From positions 212,920,741 to 212,984,740 of the forward strand of contig NC_058518.1 in the NCBI RefSeq assembly GCF_904849725.1: a DNA stretch of 64,000 nucleotides. The letters run 5' to 3'. The position numbers were made by a program, and so were the translations under genes. The notes under the pieces were generated by a model. It had not been told where the DNA came from, ran no database searches, and saw only the letters and a list, made by a program, of their open reading frames with translations. This DNA comes from Hordeum vulgare subsp. vulgare (taxonomy: Eukaryota > Streptophyta > Magnoliopsida > Poales > Poaceae). Positions 9,715 to 20,364 of the stretch are shown one piece after another. The stretch's first letter is position 1, and every line of letters starts with the position of its first letter.

Positions 9715-10130
9715 ATAAGACGTAATGGACCGTGCAGTTTGATGGGTCCAGGAAATTAGAAGGATCCGGTGCTGGGATCGTGTTAACTTCTCCACGAGAT
9801 TACAAGTTTCGCTATGTTTTATGGCTCATGTTTCCCTGTACTAACAATGCAGATGAGTATGAAGCCCTATTGCACGGGCTGAGGATGGCTGAATAAATGA
9901 ACCTTAGCCGGGTCAGATGTATGGGCGACTCAGATCTGGTGGCTCAACAAGTTTCACGGGCTTGGGATTCGCAAGATCCCTTGATAGCGGCTTATCGATG
10001 AGCAGTTATTGACGTGGCGAGTTACTTTCATGGATATCAAGTCGATTACATAGATCGCCGGCTCAATGAGGCGGCGGACGCTTTATTGTGACTTGGTTCT
10101 CAATGAAAGCCTGTCCCACCTAATGTGTTT
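9715..10130 (+). pseudogene. Second RNase H domain (aRNH) remnant, Tat-lineage mark
   Basis: The frame reads VQFDGSRKLEGSGAGIVL, then NNADEYEALLHGLRMA, then MGDSDLVAQQV, giving the D, E and D catalytic residues of an RNase H in order. It follows the ordinary RNase H by about 340 bp, the double arrangement known from Tat-lineage gypsy elements. In-frame stops occur: a TAA after RMAE, and TGA codons at 9999, 10089 and 10104 where Arg is expected. Confidence 0.75.
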
Positions 10131-10329
10131 TTAGATGTCCTGCACAATCTCTCAGTGAATTTACCATTTGAAGAGGATATAGCTATTCTTGATCTGGAAT
10201 CACAACTGATTGCGGCTCTATGTGCTACCTGGACTCGACGGTACCATATTTGGATTATCTCACTTTAGGAGAACTCCCGGCTGAGGAAGTCAAGGCCCGC
10301 CAAATAGTCCGACGATCCAAGTTACATCG

Positions 10330-10890
10330 ATGAAGCATCACTGATAGGTCCACGGGATATACGCCTTATGGTCCCATTAAAGTGTACCCCGGGTTGTTGG
10401 GTTGAGGATCTCCCCTCAGTACTCTGGAGTATCCATACGACACCAAACAGGTCCACTGGATATACGCCTTTCAATCTGGTTTATGGTGCTGAGGCGGTAT
10501 TACCGAGTGATATATGTAATAACTCTCCTAGAGTTGCTGCTTATGTTGAGGGTGAAAATGAACAAGCACAACAAGATTCTTTGGATGCCTTGGAGGAAGC
10601 AAGAGACTTAGCAATAGCCAGGTCAGCCATATACCAACAGGACCTACGCACTATCATAACCAAGAGTTAAAAGCCACACCTTCCAAGAGGGCGACTTGGT
10701 GCTCCACGTGATTCAAGATTAAACAGGGATGCACAAACTTTCACCGCCTAGTGAAGGCCCATTTATCATCAGTAAAAACCTCAACAATGGTTCATATTAC
10801 GTGATCAATCTATGACCCAGTAAAAACACCTGTGAAATAGAGAAAACACGTCCCTGGAACATTTCTCATGTGCGGCCTTATTATACTTAG
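10330..10890 (+). pseudogene. Integrase C-terminal remnant; catalytic core missing
   Basis: The frame 10368-10670 reads WSIHTTPNRSTGYTPFNLVYGAEAVLP, the segment after the DDE core of gypsy integrases. It continues after a stop with EGDLVLHV and the end RPWNISHVRPYY (about 10850-10890). The zinc-binding HHCC region and the DDE core that should precede it do not fit in the short gap after the aRNH. A phrase near 10345 (ACGGGATATACGCCTTATGG) repeats part of the sequence at 10452, suggesting a deletion between short repeats. Confidence 0.7.
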
Positions 10891-12038
10891 AGCCACTGGC
10901 TCATTATTTCATGTACCTCTCCCAATTTTGGTACATACTTCTATTGTTTCGAACGTAATAAAGCCGACATCCTTGAATCCCGGGACCTCTATTGTTTTTA
11001 GCCTACAAAGTTTAGCATGAGTCTTTATTATTTGAAAACACGTTACTTGAGGGCTATTGGTCCAAAGAAATCATCATGATCAATGTAATAAAGCCGGCTT
11101 ATCTGAACTCCAGATGTTTTGAAGTAGAAGCATTGTTAGCTGTAATCCCATGCTCGGCTTTTCTATTGATCATAGGTCATTTGGGGGCTTCCAACTCATC
11201 GAGTTTAGCTTTCTCACCTTCTTGATCGGGCAAAGACGCCACAAAATGGTTAAACCTACATGTATGTTTGATGCGACTCCGATCAGGTCATTCCATGTAC
11301 TCTTGATTAGTCAATCCACTCTGGACCCTGAACTAGCAAGGTTAAAACATTGGTTTGTCACGTGAGAGCCTCCATACTGAAGCTAGGATAAACCATCGGT
11401 TATTAGACCCGCTTCATTGAAGCAAGACTCGAGCCTCGAAAGACAGTTTCCTTTTACCATGTCTCACTGAGCCGGATTGTTATTACTTTATATTATCATT
11501 ATTTGATCCTTTCACGTACACACGCTATTTTTCGGGCTCATGAAAGAGCCTGGGGTTATAAAACTATAATAATGTCATTAACAGTTCAAAGTTATATGGC
11601 TTAGTAGGCAAATATCATGAAGGAATATCAGGGGTCCAGTTAAAATAACCTGTCTTGCGTTGATTCAAGCAATCTGATATTAAGCAAGTGTAAGCCAAGA
11701 CAGAACAGATTAAACTACTATCTGACCCGTATGCATAAGGATTTAAGGTGAGTTAACAAAGACTCGCCCAGGCATAGATTCCCTGCCATCATGAAATGAT
11801 CGAAGAGTTTGACAAAGTGCACAAAGGCATGGTACAGGAAAAACAGCTATTGGCCTAAAATATATTACAAGGCACTTCATGCCTAAACGGTGGAATCAGT
11901 GTTCTTTTTCGTAACCCAACCTTTACATGTTCTGGGTTAAGTTTTGATTTGGTCTTGTGCCTCAGATGTCTCCGGCTGGTCCTCTGCTCGAGTCCCTAGG
12001 TCTGATCTGAAGATCTTCCAAGTTCCAGTTGAAGTGGC
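10891..12038. other. Tat 3' non-coding zone, nothing recognised
   Basis: Between the end of pol and the antisense ORFs. Contains only short frames, mostly on the plus strand (11150-11365, 11944-12174). It repeats short phrases (such as TAATAAAGCCG near 10958 and 11086), but I cannot assign a function. Confidence 0.5.
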
Positions 12039-12521
12039 TCAAAGCAATATGGTTTCTTCATTCAAAATAGGAGAAGGATCAAGGTCGGGGGCAAAAAATG
12101 TGTTACGACACTCGGGAGTCAGACTAACCGATTTAAATACAAGCGGTTGGACTTGGGCATTTTTTGACTCATAGAATGGATGGTAACTCTTCAAAGAGAT
12201 GTCATTTACAAGCTTACTCGCAAACACCCGAGCCTCCTTAATGCATTGATGATAGTCATCCTCGGTAAAAGCTGATCCGTCCGCCTTTAGGAGTGGAAAC
12301 CCCCCGGCCATTTCCCCCGGGTCAAGCTCCACCGAGTAAGCCAAAGCTCGACTTAAGGAATATGTGGCTCCAGCTCGGGCGACTGATTTCTTACGTTCTC
12401 CAATTTTCCTTGGAACTGTAGAGAGGAATGTCAGCACATCTTTTATGAGCTTCACTGACTCTTTTTTCTCAATGTCAACTTTGATTATGCATAAGCTTTC
12501 AGTGTAAAGCTGTTGTGTCAA
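12039..12521 (-). pseudogene. Antisense ORF of the Tat-like element, C-terminal part (160 aa)
   Basis: The longest unbroken frame in the 3' zone. It reads opposite to pol, with segments such as YSLSRALAYSVELDPGEMAGGFP and DDYHQCIKEARVFASKL. From memory these resemble the C-terminal region of proteins encoded by antisense ORFs of Tat-lineage elements (Retand, RIRE2, Grande) and of the related 'putative gypsy type transposon' proteins. It is charged and mostly helical, without membrane segments. Its role is unknown for the family. It probably forms one spliced or formerly continuous gene with the piece at 14660-15425. Why this frame stayed open when others did not is unclear. Confidence 0.55.
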
Positions 12522-13057
12522 TGCATATACGACTTTAAGCTTTAGTAAGCAGTTATCTTGAAGATTACATGTACGACGGTCTGCAAAAGTTCAAGTTCAT
12601 GAATCACCCGGATCTTATGTTCGTAAATAACTATTAGGTGGATTAATGAAAAAGTTTTTCTCACGATACTCACCAAAAATGGCTCGAGTCATGTGGTCAA
12701 TCTGCTTTTTTAACCTAGATAGCTCTTGAGAGACGACTTTCAGGTGATCTTCATCATTTTTTGCACATTTTGGTCAAGGTGGCTTTCTTGGTTTTGAACT
12801 ATTTCCTTTCTACCTCAAAGCTTGCCTTGATTTTTTCTGCCTCTACCCTTGATAGTCGAAGTTTTTCCTCAACCTCCCATCGAGCGGTCCCTCCCTCCTC
12901 AAGAAATTCTGTCAAATCAGTGACTTTTAACTCGGTGACCTTTAGATTTTCCTACATAAATTAGAATAACAATAAGCCGTAGGCAGGATAATATGATGAC
13001 AGTGACAAGGAAGATTATAAACAAGACCCAAGCAGATTGCAAGCAAAATACTTGGCA
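12522..13057. other. Antisense gene interior, no clear domain
   Basis: On the minus strand broken frames rich in Lys/Glu/Leu suggest a coiled-coil-like spacer. No motif beyond that. Confidence 0.35.
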
Positions 13058-13362
13058 CTTGGGGGCTAATGCATATCAGCTCTTTTCTGAATATATGATG
13101 GAAAATACCCGACTCATCTCAAGGTGATGAGTCGGCCCTTGGGGGCTACAGGTCTATTTCTGCTACAAAATATTAAGACCCGACTCATCTCAAGGAGATG
13201 AGTTGGCCCTTGGGGGCTACACGTCAAATTATTCTACAAAATATTAGGACCCGACTCATCTCAGGAGATGAGTTGGCCCTTGGGGGCTACAGGTCAAATT
13301 CTTCAATAAATCATCAAGACCCGACTCTTCTAAAGATGATGAGTCAGCCTTTGGGGGCTATA
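13058..13362. repeat. ~70 bp tandem array with palindromic core (4-5 copies)
   Basis: CTTGGGGGCTA recurs at 13058, 13138, 13209 and 13279, and as CTTTGGGGGCTA near 13349 (spacings about 80, 71, 70, 70). Each unit holds an inverted repeat GACTCATCTC-AAG-GAGATGAGTT, which can form a 10-bp hairpin, followed by GGCCCTTGGGGGCTAC. Arms differ slightly between units, and pairing is largely kept. The array lies in the antisense-ORF zone and has no open frame of its own. Confidence 0.85.
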
Positions 13363-14659
13363 TGAGGATATATGGAATACATAGTACACAACAAGGTGGA
13401 GCATACCTCATATTTTAGCTTCATCATATTCACAAGGCCGGTTTCCACTTGCCATCTTGCAGAAAGACGCTCAAGATAACCAGCGTGCAATTCTTTAATA
13501 CTGAAAGTGTCATAATACACTAGTTTAAATTTTGCTTTGTCAGACTGGAAACTTCCTCCTTTGTGGTAAGCTTTGTCGACACATCAAAGGGTCCAAGAGC
13601 AGTATAACTCAACCCAATGATGGCCACTTCCGTGTTCTTTTCACGAGAAACATCTTCAAACGGTTCCTCGGGAATGGGCGGATGAGTACGAGTTGTCAGT
13701 TCAGTTTCAACATCCATAGGCGAAGCAATAGTTGTTTATGTTTCAGGCTGAGGAGGTAATTCGACTTGGATTTCTTAATGATCTTCAAGACACCGAGTGG
13801 ATTCGGAAGCCTCCGTGCTTGGATTTTCTAGCTCAAGAAATTCGGAATTAATAAATGAATCGCCAAGGTTCCTCTTCTTGGCCCTGTCCCTACAAAACAA
13901 TAGGGCATGGTGAAATATATGCAATTCAGAGTCTTAGCAAGTAAACATATGATACAAAGAAGAAAAAATTACCCCTGGTTGATAAAAAAGGTGGCAACTT
14001 CGTCGTAGATGATTCGCCAGATGAAGGTGGTGATTCCTCGTAAACTGAATCAGCAGGATTGAGAGGTTTTTTGAAAAGACCAGCCTGAGGATAAGACAGA
14101 GTTGGGCTATGAGGCACCTCATCTTGTAAACTATAAGAAGATGACTTCTTGGGTAAGCCGGTTACAGAATACCACAGACACTCCGAGTCCCGCGCTTTGA
14201 GGCATGTTGGGTCTTCTTCAAAATAAAATTATGATCCAAATGAGCATATGAGTGAGAAAACTTACTTTCCGAATGACTCGCCTTATTTTCCTTGAAGAGA
14301 AGGATTCCGAGTAGGAGGAAGTAAAACTTAACTCAGCATTGTCGGCATGGCTCGTAGCAGCATCACCGTGATGGCAAAAAATGTTAGCAAGTTCAATAAA
14401 GAAACGACTGAGGAAGTCAAATTTTACCTCCTTAGATGCACCAACTAATGGAGACTCGCCCCTAAATGACGAAGTGGCAGCACCTGCCTTGTTCGTTTTC
14501 TTGGTGGGGCGGCTTTAGATTTTCTAGCTGGGACTTTCCTTTTCTTCCTCCAGAACAAAGAAGACGCCTGCAAGGTTTGTTGGATTTGAGTAATAAAGCA
14601 AAATACTTGAATTTTGGAAAGATGATCAAAAGAGGGTTGGATAGTTTCTTACTTGATGA
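13363..14659 (-). pseudogene. Antisense gene region, diverged middle part
   Basis: Short minus-strand frames (13520-13717, 13926-14117) are Ser/Thr/Pro/Glu-rich, with phrases such as HPPIPEEPFEDVSREKN. They look like a low-complexity linker of the antisense protein. Candidate intron borders are present (CAG|G-type), but no splice model can be fixed by eye. Confidence 0.35.
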
Positions 14660-15425
14660 GACGGCTTAAGGGCATTGAAGGGCTTCAATCCAATTTGGTC
14701 ACAGATTTCTTGAGTTTCCCTCAGCATTTTGTTCACAATATTATTTACATCACTTTCCTCTAGAATCATCTTAGTATATTACTGAGGATCATCTTCACAG
14801 CAGAAATAATTGCACAATAGATCATTTCGATGACTCAATGGGAGGATCATCGAAGATGCCCAACACCGGGTCAAGTCTACTCTAGTTAAACCCCGAGACT
14901 ATAGAGCAGCAAATTTTGGGTATACAAAAGCAAACTTATCGCATTCTTCTTGAGAAGCCCGCCCAAGAAGTTCAAAATCTAATGGAAGACTGTCTGATCT
15001 GTAACCCTGCAGGGAATTCTCGTTCGTCGGGGTAACTTGGCAGAGCAGGAGACGGGCAGCTGCCATCCTTTCATCTTTGGAGTGAAATTCCACCTAGCTC
15101 TTGGCTAGGACCATGTGTGCACTCAGTTTGGCGGTTTAAATAGAAGAATTCCAGGAAAAGTGGAACGGTGTGTTCTGTTTGCAAATACACCTCACACAAA
15201 ACTTGAAATTGGCATAGGTTCGATATAGAGTTAGGGGCCAAATCTTGCGGATGAAGGTGAAGAAAGTTGAGTGCATCTCAGAAGAACTTTGACCCTCGAG
15301 GAGAGACATCTCTAAAAAGATGGTCTACAAAAACTACGACTTCCCCTTCATTTGGATTTGGGTGTGCCTCTCCCTAAGGAGCCGCAAGCCAATTGCCTCT
15401 TTGGATGGGAACAAGCCTTGATCGA
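14660..15425 (-). pseudogene. Antisense gene: 'putative gypsy type transposon' (PF04195-like) domain, broken
   Basis: Minus-strand reading gives, in order, HPNPNEGEVVVFVDHLF, LHLHPQDLAPNSISNLCQF, CEVYLQ, FFYLNRQTECTHGPSQELGG, YRSDSLPLDFEL and, further on, VDLTRCWASSMILPLS. This pattern is the domain that Pfam calls 'Putative gypsy type transposon' (Transposase_28, PF04195), found in large grass protein families and in antisense ORFs of Tat-lineage elements. Its biochemical role is unknown. It is interrupted by a TAG upstream of the domain, a TGA at 15278-15280 where Arg is usual, a TGA at 15071-15073 and a frameshift between about 15000 and 15070. It runs head-on against pol. Confidence 0.75.
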
Positions 15426-16513
15426 CATAATCATTGAGTATCTCCTCCAAAACTTGTGAAGGCGCCCAATTACAGATGGAAGTATTTGACATAATGAAAC
15501 ACCTAGACACAAGCAAAGGAGTTGCAAGGACACCCGCATTATGATGAAGGTTAAGACAGCATAAATGTTTATAGCGGAAGCGGCGCCCCAAAGACAAGCC
15601 CATACCCAAAAATTGGCAACATATACATTTGGCGGGTTATGGTCATACGAATAAGCCAACAATGATAAAAGTGACTTACACCAAGTAGACGTCTTTCGAT
15701 TTTTCAAAGTGTGAGACAAACAGGTTTCCTCCAATGTGGATACAAATATGGATCTGGAAAAGGTTCAGAAATAGAAGGAGTTGCTAAACCTAAAACATGA
15801 AGGCGACAACGGTCAGTGTCAGAAGCTCCTAGGCGAGATCCGAGCATACTAAGATGGAGCCGCTACGCTCTCCGCTGCATTTTTACAAAAATGGGGATTA
15901 GAGGCATGCGGGAAGCAACAATGATGATGAACAGGTGGAACGTCCCAGTTTCTTCGACGAACTTCGCACAATTCAAATGAAGATATAGAGAGGAATAAAT
16001 ATGACGTACCTCGCCGGTCATTGGAGGTGCCGAAACACGTAGACGAATCTTGAAGGAGATGGAGTGTCGCTTGAGCCTGGTGTGGTCGCCGGAGAAGGTC
16101 AACAAGCGCCAATAATGGCGCGGATGGTTTTTGGGCCAGAGGAAGAAGAATAAAGGGGATGAGGTGAAAAGTGAAAGGCGGGGCCCTCCACCAATATTTA
16201 TAGACAAACACCCATAATGGCGACTGATATGCACTGGAACAGAGGAGCCACAATTTTTTTTTTGAGAAGATGATGCCTCGATTCACATGATAGAAATAAT
16301 ATGCGGGGGTTTGTTATGAGGTCACCACATTGGCCATAAAATCCGGCTGGTGACATCATAGGTAGACTGCGCAGGAAAATAACTAAGTTTAACAGAGCTA
16401 TAAGCTCGTGGTCGAGGAAGTTGAGAAAACACAAATAAAAGACAAAAGCTAAGCCGCCTAAATAGGAGTAAGGAAGATTGATATGAACAAGTTCAAATGA
16501 ACGTGGGGCCTAA
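15426..16513. other. Tat 3' zone between antisense gene and 3' LTR
   Basis: Several overlapping minus-strand frames (15348-15734, 15849-16286, 15863-16234) without recognised motifs. This would be the promoter and 5' leader side of the antisense gene. A minus-strand ATAAATATTGG near 16190-16200 could be its TATA box; this is a guess. Confidence 0.4.
16500..16513 (+). other. Polypurine-tract-like site of the Tat element
   Basis: ACGTGGGGCCTAA directly precedes the 3' LTR start TGTTGAGGATATG. It is only partly purine and probably mutated. Confidence 0.5.
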
Positions 16514-17061
16514 TGTTGAGGATATGACCCCGTGGTATAACCGTCATTTGGGCCGGGTTAGACCATAGGCGACTCTTAGCGTATATGCGCAAGGGGCTGT
16601 AGAAAAGACAAAGGGTCGACAAGGAGACTTACCAAGTGAGCTGCATGTTGTCCTAGTACCTAAGGATGGCGACTCGAGGCCAACGAAGTAGGAGACGCCA
16701 AAAGCTTTCCCAACTTGGGGAACAGGATAAAGTAGAATCGTAGTAGGTCATGGGCGTTTATTGAACCGGACTCTGTTGTAATCTTGAGGCCTCCACCTAT
16801 ATATAAAGGGGATCCCTCGAGCTAGAAAGATCAAGCAAGAAGCCCTCGAGGGCTAGGTTAGCTATCTTGCATCCTTGTGATCGAGGTATCCAGCAATATA
16901 GACAGCAAAGTAGGACGTATGCTTTTACCTCCATCGGAGGGGCCGAACCTGGCTAAATCCGTCTCTCATTCCCGATCAACCTGTTTGAGGCGCCACATAG
17001 CGACAATGGCCTCACCACTAAGTCCTTTCACAAGGACATCTGCCGTGACAAAACCACGACA
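16514..17061 (+). repeat. 3' LTR of the Tat-like element
   Basis: Starts TGTTGAGGATATGACCCC, ends CCACGACA and matches 6295-6843 throughout with scattered differences. TATA box at 16800-16806. Confidence 0.9.
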
Positions 17062-17066
17062 CCCTA
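17062..17066. repeat. Target-site duplication CCCTA (right copy)
   Basis: Identical to 6290-6294; it directly follows the 3' LTR end. Confidence 0.9.
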
Positions 17067-17319
17067 CTTGCCGGAGGTGATGAAGCACCCTCAAACCATT
17101 GAGATGCGTGAGGGGGTGCTCCACATCTGGGAAGTTCAAGGGCCCAAGAAGATGGGAACCCTGGGGGCCATGCTCGAGGCAGTGGATCAGGAGATCTTCA
17201 GGTGCCAAGGCATGGTGGAGCCTGAACTCAGTGCCAATCACCTCATGATCATAAAATTCACCCATGATCAAAAGGTGGATGGTAGGTCCTTGAAGGATAT
17301 ATTCTTCACTCATAACTAG
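17067..17319 (+). pseudogene. 3' part of the short ORF split by the Tat element
   Basis: Continues in frame from 6294 and ends at TAG 17317-17319. The peptide is mildly charged, with HPQTIEMREGVLHIWE and a C-terminal stretch ending SLKDIFFTHN. It is not recognised. It was evidently open when the Tat element inserted, since the rejoined frame has no stop. Confidence 0.55.
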
Positions 17320-17950
17320 CAAATCAATTTTGTGTAAGGCCAAACCTTCGATCTTCAAAACTAAATCTTTGATTATGAAGCAACGTTTAAAGGTATGAGT
17401 TTAGCTGCCAGTTGTACGACTCTGGAGACTCGTGCCTCCTCTTATGATGGTGAGCCACTACCATGGAAACCGGAGGACTAGTTTGCTTGCACTTCATCAT
17501 CTACACTGCCACCACCTTCATCTTCATCACCAAAGAAGTGGACTTGAGTACACGGGTGTGGACACTCCCCTTGGCTTGTGTACACGGGTGTGAAGCTTGG
17601 GGGAGGTGCCCCGATTTCTATCACCATCAATCTTATTATCTTTATCCATCTTAGTTTGATCTTTAGTTATTTCATGATTTAGTCAAAAAAAGTTTAGTTC
17701 GATCCATCTTTTTTAGTGCTAGTTTCCTGATCTATCTATCTATGTAATCGAGTGAGAGTTATATAATGAAGTTTAGTTTGTGATTTTGCTTCGTACTTTC
17801 TTGCTGCAATCAAAATAAAGCAAAATAATGAAAATGGTCATATGCTAATCTGATAGTATGTAGTGACATCACATATGGAAAAGTATAAGTGCTAATTTTT
17901 TCTAAGGTTGACAAACATATCATTTGTCGGTGATGCAACACATGAAAGAA
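17320..17950 (+). mobile_element. Older gypsy element, internal 3' fragment right of the Tat insertion
   Basis: Contains GAAGCTTGGGGGAGGTGCCCC (about 17591-17611), a phrase typical of the 3' non-coding region of several Triticeae gypsy families, then AT-rich sequence to the LINE end. GTACACGGGTGTG is repeated at 17549 and 17580. No coding motif apart from the ORF end at 17319. Confidence 0.5.
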
Positions 17951-17981
17951 TTTTTTTTGAGTGAATACTGTAAGGGCAGAA

Positions 17982-17994
17982 CCCCCCCCCCCCC
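17982..17994. repeat. C13 homopolymer in the LINE 3' UTR
   Basis: Thirteen C on the plus strand (poly-G in the LINE transcript), between the AATAAA-type signal and the poly(A). Confidence 0.8.
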
Positions 17995-18253
17995 ACCCAG
18001 CCTTTAAGCTTTATTGATCAAAAGATCAAAATATGTACATGGTTACCTGGGTAACCCAAATAAAAAGAGTGAGAGTTTAGGTACCTAACCTAATACAGGT
18101 GCTAGATTCAGGGGGGCAAAAAAGAAACCCATTTCAGCAAATCTTCCTTAAACATAGGTTTTATCCTGTGTGCCACAAGTTCCATATCATTTATAAATCC
18201 TGATTTCCACGCACCAAATCTAGGCTGGACATTCTGGAAAATCTTTGCATTTC

Positions 18254-18563
18254 TCACAAGCCAAATATAAAAATATTCCAACAAGCCATGAACACCACCT
18301 TAGAGAAAAAAGGCTGATGAAAAGAGTTTTTTTGCATGGGATGCTGCAACGGGCATATCATTACTATCGCCCCAATCAACTTGCAAGTAGTTCCAGACTC
18401 TGCTGCTGAAAAGGCAAAAGAAGAACAGATGATCCATGTCTTCCCTGACTCGGGCATGCCATATCCTATAGTTAACTCCATCCTCCATATGCCAATGTCT
18501 CCTTTCTACCATGTCATTGGCGTTCAATCTATCCATGATGAGAATCCAAGAAAAAAACCTTGA
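18254..18563 (-). pseudogene. LINE zf-RVT (zinc-binding) C-terminal remnant
   Basis: The frame 18300-18536 reads RLNANDMVERRHWHM and later DHLFFFCLFSSRVWNYLQVDWG, the zf-RVT region at the end of plant L1 ORF2 proteins, thought to help bind RNA. The first Cys pair is replaced, so the zinc site is incomplete. Upstream (to about 18900) the sequence is ORF2-like but has no long open frame. Confidence 0.65.
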
Positions 18564-18909
18564 TCTTCAGGGTACAACAACTAGCCCAAATCTTGTTTAC
18601 CAAAGGGTTAAATGAAAGTTCTCTGTGCACATAGCAATAAAAGGACTTTCGTGTATAAGGCTTATTTGTTCCCATCCAGGACAACACATAATGCTGGTTG
18701 GTACTGGGTTCAAAATTCCTTATAAGAACTTGGAGTTAAGACAAATCCACAAATGCCTGCTCAGAAAGAGGCACATTAAACCAGAGTGATAGATCATGAG
18801 TGCTTAAATATTCCTTGACCAGTGTCCAGGGGTCCGTTAAATATCAGAATAGTCTCCAGAATCTATCTTTAAGAGGGATTATGAATTTACCAATGTTCCA
18901 TTCATCCTG

Positions 18910-19500
18910 CTAGAGAAGGACAGTATCCCCTTGCTTCACTTGCACCCAAGTGACCTCTCTAAAATTATCCAAAAGCTTCAGAATATTCCTCCACCCATAT
19001 GATCCACATGGCTGAGTACCCTGTGGTACTCTCTCATGATAGTAAGTGTTCCAGATTAGCTTTACCCCTGGGAGATCCAATCTGTTGAGGAATTTGTTGA
19101 CATGCTTTAGTAAAAGTGCGGCATTTTGTAACCCCAGATTAAGAATGCCCAATCTACCCTTTTTCTTGGGCCTGCACATCAAATCCCAAGTAGCAAGAGA
19201 TGGTGAATGTTCCTGCCTATTCCTTCTCCAAAAACATTCCCTCTGAATCCTTTCCAACTATTTGAGAATTTCTGGTGGGATAGATAAACTACAGAGGAAA
19301 AAGATTGGCAAGGAGGATAAAGCAGAATTTAGGTTTTGGAGTCTACCCCCTTGGGCCAAAAAAGATGAACTAGATGACATTCTTCTTTCCATACATGTAA
19401 CCAATGGCATCAAATGCTCCATCTTAGGCTTGGAAGTACCTACTCGTAAACCAAGGTATGAGAAAGGCATGACACCCACTTTACAGCCAAAGACCTAGGC
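18910..19500 (-). pseudogene. LINE ORF2, region after reverse transcriptase
   Basis: Frames 19258-19479 and 18910-19257 read FSYLGLRVGTSKPK and SLATWDLMCRPKKKGRLGILNL, both standard landmarks downstream of the L1 reverse transcriptase in plants. A stop and frame change lie at about 19257/19258. Confidence 0.75.
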
Positions 19501-19617
19501 AAGACTCACAATTTCTTCTGTGGTAACATTGATAGGCACCATTGATGATTTCTCAAAGTTAATATGCAGCCCTGTTGACCTGGTAAAAACCTGAAGCATC
19601 TCTTTCAGGGCCCCGAG

Positions 19618-20364
19618 CTATCCTTCCTCAGCAAGGAATAAAATCAAAGTATCATCAGCATATTGGATAATAGGAAAATCCTTACCATGGCATGGAATTG
19701 GCAACTGAATTTGACCCTTAGCTAACATGTCATTAACCACTGACTGTAGTAAATCAGCCGTTAAGACAAAAAGCAATGGGGAGATGGAGTCTCCTTGTCT
19801 CACATGAGCCTTACAATGAAATTGCTTCCTAGGAACTCCATTGACAAGAATGGATGAGGACCCATAAGTGAGGAACTGCTGAATCCATCCTCTCCATTTG
19901 ATGTTGAATCCCTTGTATTTTAGAAGCTCCAAGATGACTTCATGTTCAATAGAGTCAAAAGCCTTTTCAAGGTCCAATTTAAGAATGAGAATGGGTCTTT
20001 TAGACTGATGGCATTGATGTAAGTACTCCAGAGTCCATCGAATGCAATCCTGAATGGTTCTAGTCTTGATAAATCCATACTGGTTTTTATTAACACACTC
20101 AAGAATTACCTTTTGGAATCTATTAGCAGCCATTTTGGTGAGGAACTTAATACCCAATCTTGTGAAAGAAATTATCCTATAGTCCCGAACATGCTCAGGT
20201 GAAGTTTTCTTAGGAACCAGAGTGATGAAAGAAGCATTAATACATTCCAGGTTTGCCATTCCTTCAAAAATGGTTGGCAAGGTCATAGATTTCGTGTCTG
20301 ACAATGGGCCAACATTTGTTGAGGAACAATCCATTGAAACCATCTTGGCCTGGTGCTTTGTCAA
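19618..20364 (-). pseudogene. LINE reverse transcriptase core
   Basis: The best-preserved coding piece of the LINE (248 codons open). Landmarks in order are FITLVPKK, FIKTRTIQDC, ILKLDLEKAFDS, VRQGDSISPLLF and IIQYADDTLI. YADD (19651-19662) is the catalytic motif and is intact. The enzyme copies LINE RNA at the nicked target. The frame starts within the domain; a frameshift near 20264-20364 separates it from the upstream piece. A stop at 19618 ends it before the thumb. Confidence 0.88.

Larger units (their letters stand above)
6295..17061 (+). mobile_element. Tat/Retand-like gypsy retrotransposon, complete but decayed (10.8 kb)
   Basis: Two LTRs of about 549 bp (6295-6843, 16514-17061) in direct orientation, a primer binding site, a polypurine-like tract and flanking CCCTA duplications define a full insertion. 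The order of coding remnants is gag/leader, protease, reverse transcriptase, RNase H, a second RNase H and integrase tail, on the plus strand. A 5.6 kb zone between pol and the 3' LTR follows, with antisense ORFs and a tandem array. Two RNase H domains plus antisense ORFs mark the Tat lineage (Retand, Grande and RIRE2 relatives). Stops and frameshifts in every domain and loss of the integrase core make it non-autonomous. Confidence 0.85.

Noticed and set aside
13058..13362. CRISPR-like spaced repeats
   Set aside because: Units are imperfect, spacers are repeats themselves, and the context is a plant retrotransposon.
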